From positions 617,206,476 to 617,270,475 of the forward strand of contig NC_081408.1 in assembly GCF_030272615.1 (NCBI RefSeq): DNA of 64,000 nucleotides, in the 5' to 3' direction. Both the position numbers and the translations under genes were made by a program. Source of the stretch: Cryptomeria japonica. Lineage: Eukaryota > Streptophyta > Pinopsida > Cupressales > Cupressaceae. This document shows positions 11,879 to 23,367 of the stretch, in pieces. Under the pieces are notes generated by a model. It was not told where the DNA came from and did not search any database. It worked only from the letters and a program-made list of their open reading frames with translations. Numbering within the stretch: position 1 is the first letter of the stretch; each line of letters begins with the position of its first letter.

Positions 11879-12154
11879 TGTTAGACACAATGCACCACTG
11901 AGAGGGGGGTGAATCAGTGGTTCTCAAACTTTTCTCTTTTGCTATCCTCTATGAGCATACCGGTTAATAGATCTAACTCTATGCGGACTTACTGGTTAGT
12001 AGGGATACCTACACAAGAGCAATCACACAAGGGACATCACATAACACTAATATATATGAGGAAAACCCAAGATTGGAAAAACCTTGGTGATCAATGCTAC
12101 TGGAGACTACTGCTCCAATCCAGCCTCAAAATGAAAACATTGTTACAAAGTTTA

Positions 12155-12262
12155 GGGCACCAACCCAAGGAGCACCAACCCCTGACTTTATGGGCTCCAA
12201 CCTAAAGGAGCACCAACCCGTGACTTTATGGGCTACAACCCAAAGGAGCTACAACCCCTGCA
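12155..12262. repeat. 37-38-bp tandem repeat, about 3 copies, in LTR X
   Basis: Units start at 12155, 12192 and 12230 and share ACCAACCC, GGAGC and TGACTTTATGGGCT. The repeat is local to this LTR. Confidence 0.8.
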
Positions 12263-14068
12263 CTAATCTACAACTCAGTGTTCTTAGAGTAAACTTTAAA
12301 TACAAAAGTAGTTATCTTGTTCCAAGTGAATCTTTCAACCATATCATATACCTTACTCTGCTGGTGAGATACCTTCTCTGCAACACTGACTCACTTCTCT
12401 TGCTGCTCTTCACCTACTGCTTCTCTACTGGTAAGCCCTACTGATATAACTCTTCTAATATTCTTCCCTATAGGATATCCTCTTCAGTTCTCTACACTTT
12501 ACCAGTGCTAAACTCTAACAGTCCATTGTCTGCCTGCTCTGCTGGTATAACCACTACCGGGTTTTCTCTTCACTCTCCCTCTTGTCTCAGATACTTTTTG
12601 AGCACTTGGCTAATTTTCTGTCACATGCAGAAGCAACACTTAATCACTTCGCAATAGCACAATATCTTTCTTCTCTTCAGTAGCAACAAACAATGTATTT
12701 TGCCTTAATATTTATAGACTCGTTTTCCCGTCGAAAGCCAATTCAAATTCTAGGTGGTTAGGGTTTCTTCACCATCCTTGAGGCAAACCAAATCCAATCA
12801 TATTCTATTTGATCTAATCTTCCAGACGTCTAGTCTGCATAACTCTGTCATTTATACACCTCCTAGATCACGCCTTCCATCTCTGGCGATCTTCTTTTTA
12901 CCCTATCGGTTAGTGTCTTGATCAAACACCAAGATTTGGTTCTACTATTTCCTTCATCCGTTTTGATCTCCTCAATCACTCTTACTTGGCTTGTAGTTGT
13001 CCTCCAAACCTCAAGCCTCAAACCCCCGCAACAGCTCTGCAACATGTCTCATGATTTGTGGTACCTTCCATTAATGTTGACCAACCCTGCAACTACCCTG
13101 TCGGTGTATATTCCATCTTTATCCAAATGCAGGTTCGCCACCTTGACTCCAAGTGGCATCCATGTCAGTCTAGATAGGATCACCAACCAAACAATTCTAC
13201 CAGTTTCTCTTCTCTGCTGGTATACAAACCCTACCGGTATCTCACACTCTACCAGTTAACTCATCATGTCTTCTCTCTACTGAACTGCCGATGGAACACC
13301 TTGATCAATCGTTAGACATGTCTCTCTTGGGCATGCTCATTCCCACAAGGTGGGAAGACATCTACATCTACACCTTGCACATATTACTGGTGGACTTACA
13401 TGCTGGTAAACCTTCTTGATGACACTCTATCATCAACCTTCACCAGACACCATCTTCAGTCAGGCCACTTCCTCTATTTGCATTGGTTCAGCCTTGCCTT
13501 TTCCTTGATCAGCTAGGACCATATCACAACCGGTTTTTCAAGATGACAAACACATCACATTTCTTCTATACCAACATTTCAACATGCCTTTACCCCTTCT
13601 CTCTTATCTCAAAGAATCATGATGCACACCATGCATACCTAGAGATAAGTTCCACTTACTAGTGGAGTGGCATCTTGCCTTCTGCATCTTGTAGTGTTCT
13701 CATTTGACTTCCCTATTTTTGCAACATTTCTTCAAACAGGCACATGTGATCTGATGTGTGCACATTCACTATTAGTCATCTCTTCATATGGTGACTACAT
13801 CTTCATCAGGTGGGAGTCCTGCTGTCCTGCAACCTTACAACATAATACCTGTTCATTCTTCTCCTCCAGTGTTGATGTGATTCAGGTAATATTTTGTCTA
13901 TTCATCATAAACAACCGCTCAAACACCTTGATCATCTTGCTTGCACACTAGTCATGACCTTTGTAGGCTAACAACCACTCACTTGGTTGATCTGACTTCC
14001 CCATGTCAACACATCACTTACCAGTTGACATCCTTTCCTTACTGGTGATATAGTGTACCGGTATTGAT

Positions 14069-14074
14069 CACCTT
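14069..14074. other. Target-site duplication of NA1, left copy
   Basis: CACCTT directly abuts the TG of the NA1 left LTR and matches CACCTT at 22156-22161. Copia elements usually make 5-bp duplications; here six bases match, the sixth possibly by chance. Confidence 0.85.
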
Positions 14075-15229
14075 TGTTACGCCCAATATGGAAAGCTAAT
14101 TTACTAAGAGGGGATGGGTGAATCAGTACTTCAAATCCTTTTAACAACAATATCTTTACTGTTATGCATAAACCAAAAACTGCTATAACATAACATAAAG
14201 CTAAAACAAATAAGTAACAATCATACATGATTCACTCCATAACACATATATTTTGGTTACGCATAAACTCTTGGTTAGAGAGAAAAACTGCGGTGGGGAT
14301 GGCACCCACAACTTCACTACTGCAATAATAAAGAGTGCTCGGTTAGAGCTACATATTTAGCTATTTCTGATAGCTTACCCTATTAGGAGTAACAAGATCT
14401 GTTAGATCTACCTTGCTAAAGGATTTTACAACACTTTATATAAATGCTGCACCTGGTTAGAGGCTTTACAATTTATAGACTTGATTAGAGTCTTTTACCT
14501 TGTTAAAGGTTTCTCTTATAACTTCAAAATATTACAATAAGACTTTACAAATATCTGCAACTTTACATCTAAAATGCTATAGCAGATTCTATGTGCTCAA
14601 AATAAGACTACCTTGCCTATAGCATACCTCGGTAAACCCTTCTATTTACTCTGTTCTTTGACTGTTCTCTAAAAAGCTTCTCGGTGACCTCTGTGTCTCT
14701 GTAATAGTCATAATACTCTGTGATTTCTCATGTATCACATAAGTCTTGCTTCATACACATATGCACACACACTTCTCTCATTCACATATATCTCTAACCC
14801 TAAATTCATGCTGTATATATAGATTTCTTATGTCGATGATCTGATTCATTGCTTTGATCTTACAAACATGATTTCTCGAATGAATAACCATGCAAAATAT
14901 TTCATTGGTTCGATGACCTCAAAATTATACAAAATCTATATGTGCAATTTCCAATGCGATAACGGTTCTATGTGCCTCGATCTTGTAACACATTTTCATA
15001 TGTGTGTCCAGGTTCAATGAATCTGGTAAAACATTTCACTTGGTGTATATCAACTCAGTGTATTATCTTTATTGCTTGGTAGACATGAAATAACACTTGG
15101 TAGACAGCTCAGTGTATACTAGGCTTTGTGATTGTTTTCCTTCTGTAACTGAGTAGACTATTCATACCGACTAGAGTATATAGAATGACTTTGGATATAA
15201 AACTAATGGCAATTTGATAAGTAGTAACA
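14075..15229 (-). repeat. NA1 3' LTR
   Basis: It starts TGTTACGCCC and ends GTAGTAACA in plus orientation and matches 20955-22155 throughout. The copies differ by scattered substitutions and a few short indels. One is a stretch near 22070 (ATATTTCGGTAGTAGT) missing here between short repeats of GACTA. High similarity implies fairly recent insertion. Confidence 0.9.
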
Positions 15230-15230
15230 A

Positions 15231-15241
15231 TCTCCCCTTTT
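15231..15241 (-). other. NA1 polypurine tract
   Basis: Sense AAAAGGGGAGA lies directly next to the 3' LTR, as needed to prime plus-strand DNA synthesis. Confidence 0.85.
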
Positions 15242-15633
15242 GACATTAGTTGAGATGTTTGACAAAACTACTTTCAAAGTCATTACTCAAAAATCTGTAT
15301 ACTTTACAAAATTTGACTAAACATACAGTATATACATTAGTCAATGAAATAGTATAATCAAATATACTCCCCTTATCAATATGCTGTACAAAACTCTGAT
15401 TATTTGTGCTCGGTGATCAATACTCTATAATCACTGTTCTTTCCTCTGTTCACTACTCAGTTCACTGCTCTTGGATACTCTGTTTATTCTGCTCATTCTA
15501 CTCGGTATATTCCCCATGTATAGTACACTCCGGTTGTTTGATACTTTGAATACTATACACTCCCCCTGTGTACTTTGATGCTATATATACTCTGATGATA
15601 TACTCCCCCTTTTTGACAAACATCAAAATTTAG
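15242..15633 (-). other. NA1 3' untranslated region
   Basis: No gene. A second polypurine-like tract (CTCCCCCTTTTTGACA, about 15603-15618) precedes the main one by roughly 370 bp. NA2, NA3 and C1 have the same arrangement. Confidence 0.7.
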
Positions 15634-18600
15634 TTACCATTTGGAGGTGGTAACTGATCAAAAATGGATTTGTACTTTGTCTTGGCTTCGGTGAGAGTGA
15701 CAGAGAGTGCATCCTTTATACTGTCCATTAAAGAATTTTGTGCATTAATATCAGACAATAATGAAATTAAGCCATCTAAAGTGCTTCCCTCTTGTGTAGT
15801 AGAGAGGTAAGTGGCTCAGTTGAGCTGTTCTTGAATGAATGAAAGATGAGGAAGGAATAATGTTTGAAGTGTCATTATGTCCATCCTGATCTTGTGTTCT
15901 TCATTCCTCAGTTCCAATTGTTGAGCCATGAGCTGTTGTAGCTTAGTATAAAAATTATGAACTGAATTGGGCTCGGGGGTCAACTTATTTGAGAGATTGG
16001 TGATCTCTTTCTCAATTGCTTCTATTTTATTCTTAATGTCCTTAATGAATAAAGAAAATGTGCAGAGTTTCTGAAATAATGAAAGAATGTGCTTGAGTTG
16101 AGGGGACAACTCAACAATAAATTTGACAAGTTTTACCTTGCCAACAACAATGGATTTTTGTACTTCCTCTATCATTTTAGTAGTTAGCTCCTTGTCTTTT
16201 AGTTTGCTCAAGTATTCAGATGCATCTACTCCAGGTGTCTCAATCTGATTTAGGAGTTCATCCAATTGAATATGGATGGCCGCATCGGTTGATACTGTAG
16301 CTGAAGGTAGCATATCTGATAGTAAGGTCTTTACCTTCTGAAGTACTTTATTCTTTGTTTGTATGGCCAGTTGCTTCTCCTGTTCGGCCTTTGCTTTGCA
16401 CAGTTCACCAAATTCAGTGAGTGCTTGCCCTTTCAATTTGGAGATGTCTACATTGGGCAACACTATCGGTTTCGATAAATCTATTTTGAAACTATGCTTT
16501 TTCAACTTCTCTTCTTTACCTTTCACCGGGTGAACCACTACAATAGCTTGAGAGGCTTGAGGACCCTCGGTATGTTGCTCGGTAGAGACAACACTTTGGT
16601 CGGTTTCTTTAGTCTCGGTAGTGTCCTTCGGTGTCTCGGTACTTGGTGTCTCAGCTGTAACATTTTCCATGCTAGAAGGTGCTTGAGAGGTTTGTTCTTG
16701 TGAAGTACCTTCTGCTGTAGACTTTTGACCTTTGGTGCCTTCATCTGTATCCTGAGGAGCTTTGATTGTAGCAGGTTGATTGATCGGTGGGTAAGGCTGA
16801 ACTTGCTCCAAAACAGATTCATTGGAGACAAGTTTTGCATAAGCATTGCCTTCTATCATTTCTTGTTCAGGTGCCTCTGCATCCATGATATCTTCATCTA
16901 TTTGAACGGTGTCAGCAGGGTCTTGCTTGGTGACATCAGGCTCTTGGTCGGTGACATCGACTATTTCCACTATAGATTGTTCACCAACATTCTTTCTTCG
17001 AAAGATGTCCTACCATTGCTCTTTTGTTTCCTTCTCCACTTCTATATATAGGCCATTCATCAATTTCAAGGCCTTTTGTTTTACTATAAATTGTGTTTGG
17101 CTATTTGTCAGATGTTCTTTTATTTCATCAACTGACATATCAGGAAAGAGATGCACCAGACTTCTTTCTCTGATTTGTTTCTCCAAGTCTAGGGCATATT
17201 GCCATCTAGTTTCAATATGTGCATATAATTCCTTAGGAATAGAATTACATACTTCTAATGGGACCACTCGGAATTTTAGAAGTGTGCAAATGACAACTTC
17301 TTCAATTTGCCTATTTTCATCGGCAGATCTGGATTCATATTTGACAAATCTAAATCCACCAAATCCACCATATTCCTTCAGATTATTACAAAAATTTTCT
17401 ACACTATGTAAATCTACCTTCTTGCTTTTCACAATCTGAAATTTACTTGCATCTTCAGATTTGGTATCACTCGACTCTTTTGGCAAAATGAGTCCCCGAG
17501 TAGATTTCTTGTAAGTTCTAGTTACCTTAGGAATGGCAACAATCTTTTGTTTCTTACTCGGTGATGCAGTAGATGCCCTTGTGTTAGGTCTCTTGTTGGA
17601 GGAGTTAGTAGGGCCATTGAAGTGTCCTGTTTCTTTCTCTTCAACACTTTTCCCTTAGGAAATTCGGTGCTAAGTGTTATGGCTACTTCTTGGGCTTCTG
17701 TCTCCTCTTCGGTGATGGCTAGAATGCCTTTGATAGGTGTGGAGGAAGACTCTTCTTCGAATTTCTCAGTTAATGCCTTAATCATCTTTGATGCCTTCCT
17801 TGTAGCTTTGGGTACTATAATGCTCATCTTTACTTTTTCTTTCACCTCTTCATAGGTTTCATACCTCAGCTCGGTAGTATGCCTTGGTAGTGTCATAAAT
17901 GCATCAATTTGCTATTGTGTGATATCAAAATCAATCTCATAACCCATAGGTGACAAAGATTGAATCCTCGGTTCCACAACATTCACATAACAGTAATCGG
18001 TGTCAACTTCAAAACATATTTCATCTTTGTATTTTTCTACTAGCTGGGGTGGAATCTGGTACTTGTTATGCATTTTCTCTTGTAACTTGCTGAAGTAATC
18101 ATCCATTATATCATTAAAGTTATCACCTAACTTCTTGATGAAGTCATTGATCTGATGGGTGATTGGTCAGTGTAGTTCCCAAACAACTTTACCGACTATT
18201 GGAAAAAACTTCTCAAAGTAAAAAAACATACATACAAGTAGTGATCCAAATTTTAGAGTATTTGCCGAGTTGTTCTTCTTCGGCTTCTTGATTGTGTTCA
18301 GATTTTCAAACAAGTTCTTCAACAATACTTCACACAAGTCAATTTTCATGCCTTTCTTAACAATTTTGTATGCTAAGTCCACTGCTGCATAGGGTACACT
18401 GTTTTCCCTTGCCAATTGGAAGAAACAGTAACCAATTACTCTAATGGCAAATTTGAGTTCAAGATTAGTGACATTGTTCAACTTCAGACCTCTGCAATCA
18501 GATTCTACTCCAGTCAAACTGATCAATTCCTTCTGTGATATCATTTTTTGTGCTCGAGCATGATCATAGATAGGATAACCGGTGATCAGATGAATGATTT

Positions 18601-18988
18601 CTTTAGTGATCTTAAACAGTTGCTCTTGTAGCCACATGAAATCATCATGCACTCGGCTTAGTACAAACTTGACCCACTGGGGTTTGAACACACGGGGATA
18701 GGTTAGGGCTTCAGTCAATCCCTTGATTTTTATGTGCACATACTTGCTATCCATTTTACCATCTGTGCACAATTCATCATATGCATCTTTGATCTCAACA
18801 TGACCGAGTTCTTCAACATGGCATTTGGTGAAGAATCTCACATCCGCGACTAACAAGACTCGATCTGAGATGAGTGAAAAGGCAGTTTTGTCATCTAGTT
18901 CAGATGCAATTTTGGGAGTCAAAGAGTATTTTAGTGAGGGCTTCTCTACAGTCTTGACAACAATGGGGTCTTGGATCTTAGGTGCCAT
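15634..18988 (-). pseudogene. NA1 ORF2, unrecognised protein conserved in NA2 and NA3
   Basis: I do not recognise this family. The start MAPKIQDP at 18988 is chosen by alignment with ORF2 of NA2 and NA3. Domain A (about residues 1-290) contains ADVRFFTKCHVEELG, SRVHDDFMWLQ, ITKEIIHLITGYP and LKFGSLLVCMFFYF. A second conserved piece (18106-17912) has YKDEICFEVDTD and MGYE. Then come a Lys/Glu/Thr-rich linker, domain B (about 17290-17010, with IPKELYAHIETRWQ), a long Thr/Glu/Gln-rich disordered stretch and a helical, coiled-coil-like C-terminus ending at TAA 15636-15634. There are four in-frame stops (about 18164, 17909, 17007, 15814) and one frameshift between about 17520 and 17600. No retroviral enzyme motif is visible. 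Confidence 0.7.
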
Positions 18989-19653
18989 TTTGATTTCAGA
19001 TAAAAATTGACATAGGAACCTTAGGGTTTGAGAACTTAACAAACGATAGATGCTTCACACTCAGCAGATAATAACAACTTAATGAGTTTGGTAAACCAGC
19101 TTAGCAATGCAATGAGATTTGATGTAAATACTTTAGATTTCACTTTGAAGATGGTTTGATCACCTTGATTTGCTCTACTCTGCTTCTCAAAAACTTGGTG
19201 AATGAAAATGACCTCAAAGAATGCTTTAAGTACATAATAAACCTTATCGGGCTCCGTTCAAGTTAGGTCAAAGACATTAAATGCACTCAGTTCTACTTAA
19301 CTTTCTTTCCCATTTTGCGCTTTAACCGAGTAACCAAATTTCCTTCATATACTGACTTGACAGGCTTCCTGAATTCACCGACTTGACAGATTTCCTATAA
19401 AGTGCTCCAAAAGACTTTGATAGAATTTCAAACTTACTACTACATCTTACTATGCAGATTTTGAATTCAGTACATACTAAAATAGGAACTGTTTAAGATT
19501 TAACCTTGTGAGAATGCAGTCCCTTCATACCTTTACCTATTAATTTGGAGTAGGAGCACCTAACTCGGTAGGTAAGGTGCTTTCTTTATTTGACAAAATT
19601 TCCTTCTTTCTCCAAATCATCTTTAATTTCTCTTTTATTTCCTTAGTGTCTTC
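18989..19653 (-). other. Spacer between ORF1 and ORF2 of NA1
   Basis: There is no convincing coding frame. In sense orientation it follows the ORF1 stop and precedes the ORF2 start. Equivalent spacers in NA2 and NA3 are about 300-345 bp. Confidence 0.6.
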
Positions 19654-20892
19654 TCAAGGTTGATCTCTGCAATCTCCAGCCAAGTGTCCAACTTTGTGAC
19701 AATGAAAACATGCCTTACCAGGATTTCTCCATGATCTTCGATTGTTCATTCCAAACCTTATAAAGCAGTTGGCACTTATATGTCCATATCTTCCACAATA
19801 TTCACACCATATCCTTGTATTTTAATCCCATGGTACTGCAGAATATTATCGGTAAGGATCTGTGTGAGTTCGGTAACCTCTAGTATTTGCTCGGTGTGCA
19901 GACCACATGTGGTTCGTTTGCTTAAACCAACACTTCTCGGTACTATGTCCATATCTATTGTAGTTTTTACAAAAACCTTTGAATTTTGCCTTCTGATAAT
20001 TGTTAATAGACTTTGTCCTACATTGATTAGATGTGTGACCATATTTATTGCAATTGTAACAATAACCATTGGTCTTAGTGGCATTCGGTTGCTTACCTTT
20101 TCTGATTTGACATATGTTGGCAGTATGACCTTGATTTCCACAGTAGTTGCAAATAGGATTCTTTCTTTTGATGTTCTTCTTGATTCTAGCTTGCTTTGAT
20201 GATTCTCCTCTCTCGGTAGTGCAAATTTCCTTCTCAGTAGAGTCTTTTCCTTTGTAACCGAGTCCTCCTTCTTTGTAGGGTCATCTTGTATTCAGTTGCT
20301 CATCCAACATCTTTGATGCTTCATAACTCTTCTTCAGTGTTTCCTTGGATTTCTTCTCTGTTTCAAGTTCATTGCTCAACCTTGATACTTCAAGTTTCAA
20401 TGCTTGATTCTCATCATCTTTCAAATTTGCTTCATGATGTGCATAACCTTGTTGATCTGACAGATTTTGTTGAATCCCAATCAACCTTATGATTTCATCA
20501 TCCTTATTAGATACTAAAGCTTCAAGTTGTTGTTTATCTCTTTCTAGATCTCTTACTTTGTCCTAAGTTGTCCTCAATGCATCAAGATTTTCAGTCATCT
20601 GTGTGCTGAAATGTTCATGTTCTCTTTTCATCGCTTTTAGTTGATCAGCCAGTGCTTTGTTCTTTTCTTTCAATTGTCCAATCATTTCTTCAGTCTCTTT
20701 AGACATACTGTTCTTAGATGATGTCTCAATTTGTTCCACTAACTCTTGAGAGTCCTGCAAATCATTAGATAATCTTCTTCTCACTTTCAGATATTTTTGC
20801 ATTTGCCTTTGCATGTCTGCAATCACTTCATTAGCATGATCCAATTCTTCTTGCAGATACACAATCCTCCGAGATTGTTTGTAGCCTTCCAT
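19654..20892 (-). pseudogene. NA1 ORF1: coiled coil plus five CCHC zinc knuckles (gag-like)
   Basis: One continuous frame of 412 residues from ATG at 20892 (48 bp after the primer-binding site) to TGA at 19654, with four internal stops (about 20563, 20280, 19850, 19832) and no frameshift. Residues 1 to about 205 are heptad-like Leu/Glu/Lys-rich coiled coil (IVYLQEELDHANEV, QLKEKNKALADQLKAM, LKLEVSRLSNELE). The C-terminal half has five CCHC motifs in order: CNYCGNQGHTANIC, CYNCNKYGHTSNQC, CKNYNRYGHSTEKC (second Cys lost), CEYCGRYGHISANC, CFHCHKVGHLAGDC. Zinc knuckles bind nucleic acid in retroelement nucleocapsids. I see no ordinary Copia gag capsid domain, so particle formation by this protein is uncertain. 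Confidence 0.8.
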
Positions 20893-20940
20893 TGATAAGA
20901 TCTTTCTCTTTAGGCAGTTAAACCCTTTTCCAAGATTCAA

Positions 20941-20952
20941 GCTCTGATACCA
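20941..20952 (-). other. NA1 primer-binding site
   Basis: Sense TGGTATCAGAGC, two bases after the LTR. This is the usual initiator-Met tRNA site of plant Copia elements, and it is the main reason to class NA1 as Copia-related. Confidence 0.9.
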
Positions 20953-20954
20953 AT

Positions 20955-22155
20955 TGTTAGGCCCAATATGGAAAGCTAATGTACTGAGAGGGGAGGGGTG
21001 AATCAGTACTTCAAATCCTTTTAACAACAATATCTTTACTGTTATGCATAAACCAAAAATTGTTGTAACATAACATAAAGCTAAAACAAATAAGTAACAA
21101 TCATACATGATTCACTCCATAACACATATATTTTGGTTACGCAAAAACTCTTGGTTAGAGAGAAAAACTGTAGTGGGGATGGCACCCACAACTTCACTAC
21201 TGCAATAATAAAGAGTGCTCGGTTAGAGCTACATATTTAGCTATTTCTGATAGCTTACCTTGTTAGGAGTAACAAGATCTGTTAGATCTACCTCGCTAAA
21301 GGATTTTACAACACTTTATATAAATGCTGCACCTAGTTAGAGGCTTTACAATTTATAGACTCGATTAGAGTCTTTTACCCTGTTAAAGGTTTCTCTTACA
21401 ACTTCAAAATATTACAATAAGACTTTACAAATATCTGCAACTTTACATCTGAAATGCTGTAGCAGATTCTATGTGCTCAAAATAAGATTACCTTGCCTAT
21501 AGCATACCTCGGTAACTCATAAAGTAACTCGGTAAACCCTTTTGTTTACTTTGTTCTTTGACTGTTCTCTAAAAACCTTCTCGGTGACCTCTGTGTCTTT
21601 GTAATAGTCATAATACTCTATGATTTCTCATGTATCACATAAGTCTTGCTTCATACACATATGCACACACACTTCTCTCATTCACATATATCTCTAACCC
21701 TAAATTCATGCTGTATAAATAGATTTCTTATGTCGGTGATTTGATTCATTGCTTTGATCTTACAAACATGATTTCTCAAATGAATAACCATGCAAAATAT
21801 TTCATTGGTTAGATGACCTCAAAATTATACAAAATCTATATGTGCAATTTCCAATGCGATAACGGTTCTATGTGCCGCGATCTTGTAACACGTTTTCATA
21901 TGTGTGTCCAGGTTCAATGAATTTGGTAACACGTTTCACTTGGTGTATATCAACTCGGTGTATTATCTTTACTGCTCGGTAGACATGAAATAACACTCGA
22001 TAGACAGCTCGGTGTATACTGGGCTTTGTGACTGTTTTCCTTCTATAACTGACTAGACTGTTCATACTGACTAAATATTTCGGTAGTAGTAACCGACTAG
22101 AGTATATAGAATGACTTTGGATATAAAACTAATGGCAATTTGATAAGTAGTAACA
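20955..22155 (-). repeat. NA1 5' LTR
   Basis: Starts TGTTAGGCCC and ends GTAGTAACA in plus orientation. The hairpin block GTACTGA ... TCAGTAC (about 20979-21009) is intact here, whereas one arm has decayed in the 3' LTR copy. Confidence 0.9.
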
Positions 22156-22161
22156 CACCTT
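22156..22161. other. Target-site duplication of NA1, right copy
   Basis: CACCTT follows the right LTR and matches 14069-14074. Sequence of LTR X continues after it. Confidence 0.85.
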
Positions 22162-22378
22162 ACCATCTCATCTACACAAGTTAGGCACTAACCCATGTAC
22201 CGGTGACTCCTGGGGTCATCTTCCTTACCTTACCGGTGTTCTGCAACACAAGGTGATATCCTAGATATCTCAACTTGTACTCCTTCTTGACAATGTTGTA
22301 CATACATCTCTCATGCCGGTAGGTACTCGTATACTGGTTGACATCAATGCCAATAATATACCCCTTTGGCATTGATGT
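22162..22378 (-). repeat. LTR X, right end, with its polypurine tract
   Basis: X resumes after NA1 and ends at about 22355 (ACATCAATGCCAATA). Next comes ACCCCTTTGGCATTGATG, the same polypurine-tract context found inside the 3' LTR of NA2 and C1. X is therefore a 3' LTR of a minus-strand Copia-type element. Its interior is cut at 22379 by NA2. Confidence 0.65.
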
Positions 22379-23168
22379 TGTTAGGATTGATTATAGTCCC
22401 AAAGATACCGAGAGGGGGGGGTGAATCAGTATCTAACTGGTTTGTATAATTCATGACTTTATTAAGTATTTTGCATTCCAAAATAATGTACTGGTAAACA
22501 AGGATTAATGCAGTAAATATGAACATTAAAGACAACATAGAAAGCAAACCATAACACAACATGTTTAACGAGGAAAGCCGGTGTGGGAAAAAACTCGGTG
22601 GGATTTGTGACCCACAATATTGACTCACTGGCCAATGAATGGATATTACTTACAAGAGGTGCCTGCACATGCAGGAAGGCCAACTGCCTAGAGCTCACTG
22701 CTCAATTACAAAAGGAAGTCTCACTGACTTACAAAATGGATTATGAAAATCCAATATAATGTACTGCTACAAAAAGAATCTACTATGCTAGGTTCAGTAC
22801 CGGTTTAAGCTCATACAATAGCCATAAACCCTTCTACAAAATCTACCTTAATATTCACTCTACATATCCATCATATCTATCCTCTATCATGTATGTATCA
22901 CAAATGATCTACAAGATCTCATACTTATATATGAGTCTTATTACAACATGCCATGTCAGCTTACAAAAAGATATTACAATTAAATACAAAATACAATAAT
23001 CAAAATCCTGTCGGCTAGGATGCCGGTCAACATTATTGTCACTGCCGGTGAAATATCTTCTAGTGTAGAGTCTGTCGGTGCCTGCCAGTGCCATAAGATT
23101 GCAAGGTTTCCATCAATGATAACACCTTCAATCACCTTTAACTACCCTTAGAGTGTGCAATGCCAACA
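22379..23168 (-). repeat. NA2 3' LTR
   Basis: Starts TGTTAGGATTGATTATAG and ends GCAATGCCAACA in plus orientation, matching 28309-29108. Contains the hairpin block (AGATACCGA ... TCAGTATCT, about 22404-22437) and the CCTGCA-CA-TGCAGG hairpin at 22662-22675. Confidence 0.88.
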
Positions 23169-23367
23169 ATCTCCCCCTTTGGCATTGATGGCAACACTCA
23201 TGAGAAAAATTCAAAATTGTATCCAAAAATTGAAGTCCAAAAATCTTACCAAAACTATGTGCTCCTCCTGAGTAGATGATCTCTTCTGAAAGTCATTTTT
23301 CTTAGTTCTACTACTCCCCCTTTGACATCAATGACAAAGGTTGTCAAAATGTCAATGAGTGTAGTGC
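23169..23367 (-). other. NA2 3' untranslated region with two polypurine tracts
   Basis: The main tract (ATCTCCCCCTTTGG, 23169-23182) abuts the 3' LTR. A second (ACTCCCCCTTTGACATCAAT, 23313-23332) lies about 145 bp inside and is followed by ATGACAAAGG, giving an imperfect inverted repeat. Confidence 0.7.

Larger units (their letters stand above)
11879..14074 (-). repeat. LTR X, left portion, inserted in G2
   Basis: The segment starts TGTTAGACACAATG at 11879, directly after G2 integrase coding. About 20 bp in is the conserved hairpin block of the Copia-type LTRs of this window (ACCACTGA ... TCAGTGGT around a G run). The orientation matches minus-strand Copia elements. It is interrupted at 14075 by NA1 and resumes at 22162. 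The interior has no gene and many CCGGT-type motifs with decayed forms. Total length without NA1 is about 2.4 kb, long for a Copia LTR, so a further insertion inside is possible. Confidence 0.65.
14075..22155 (-). mobile_element. NA1: non-autonomous LTR retrotransposon with ORF1 and ORF2
   Basis: An 8,081-bp insertion with near-identical LTRs, a Met-type primer-binding site, a polypurine tract and a perfect 6-bp target duplication CACCTT. It sits inside LTR X, whose sequence continues on both sides. On the minus strand it carries ORF1 (coiled coil plus five zinc knuckles) and ORF2 (unrecognised, over 1,000 residues). I find no protease, integrase, reverse transcriptase or RNase H trace, so it must have moved with enzymes supplied in trans. 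Both ORFs have a few stops, but the copy is clearly one of the younger insertions. Confidence 0.9.

Noticed and set aside
13667-13951. 94-residue frame inside LTR X
   Set aside because: No homology or codon pattern; LTR sequence.
16494-17439. Several plus-strand open frames opposite NA1 ORF2
   Set aside because: They are antisense to a frame supported by homology in three elements and show no family of their own.
19776-20199. Overlapping frames on both strands at 19776-20199
   Set aside because: The zinc-knuckle frame of ORF1 explains this stretch; these are out-of-frame shadows.
20941-20952. tRNA gene fragments at the primer-binding sites
   Set aside because: Only 12-19 bases complementary to a tRNA 3' end; no cloverleaf.
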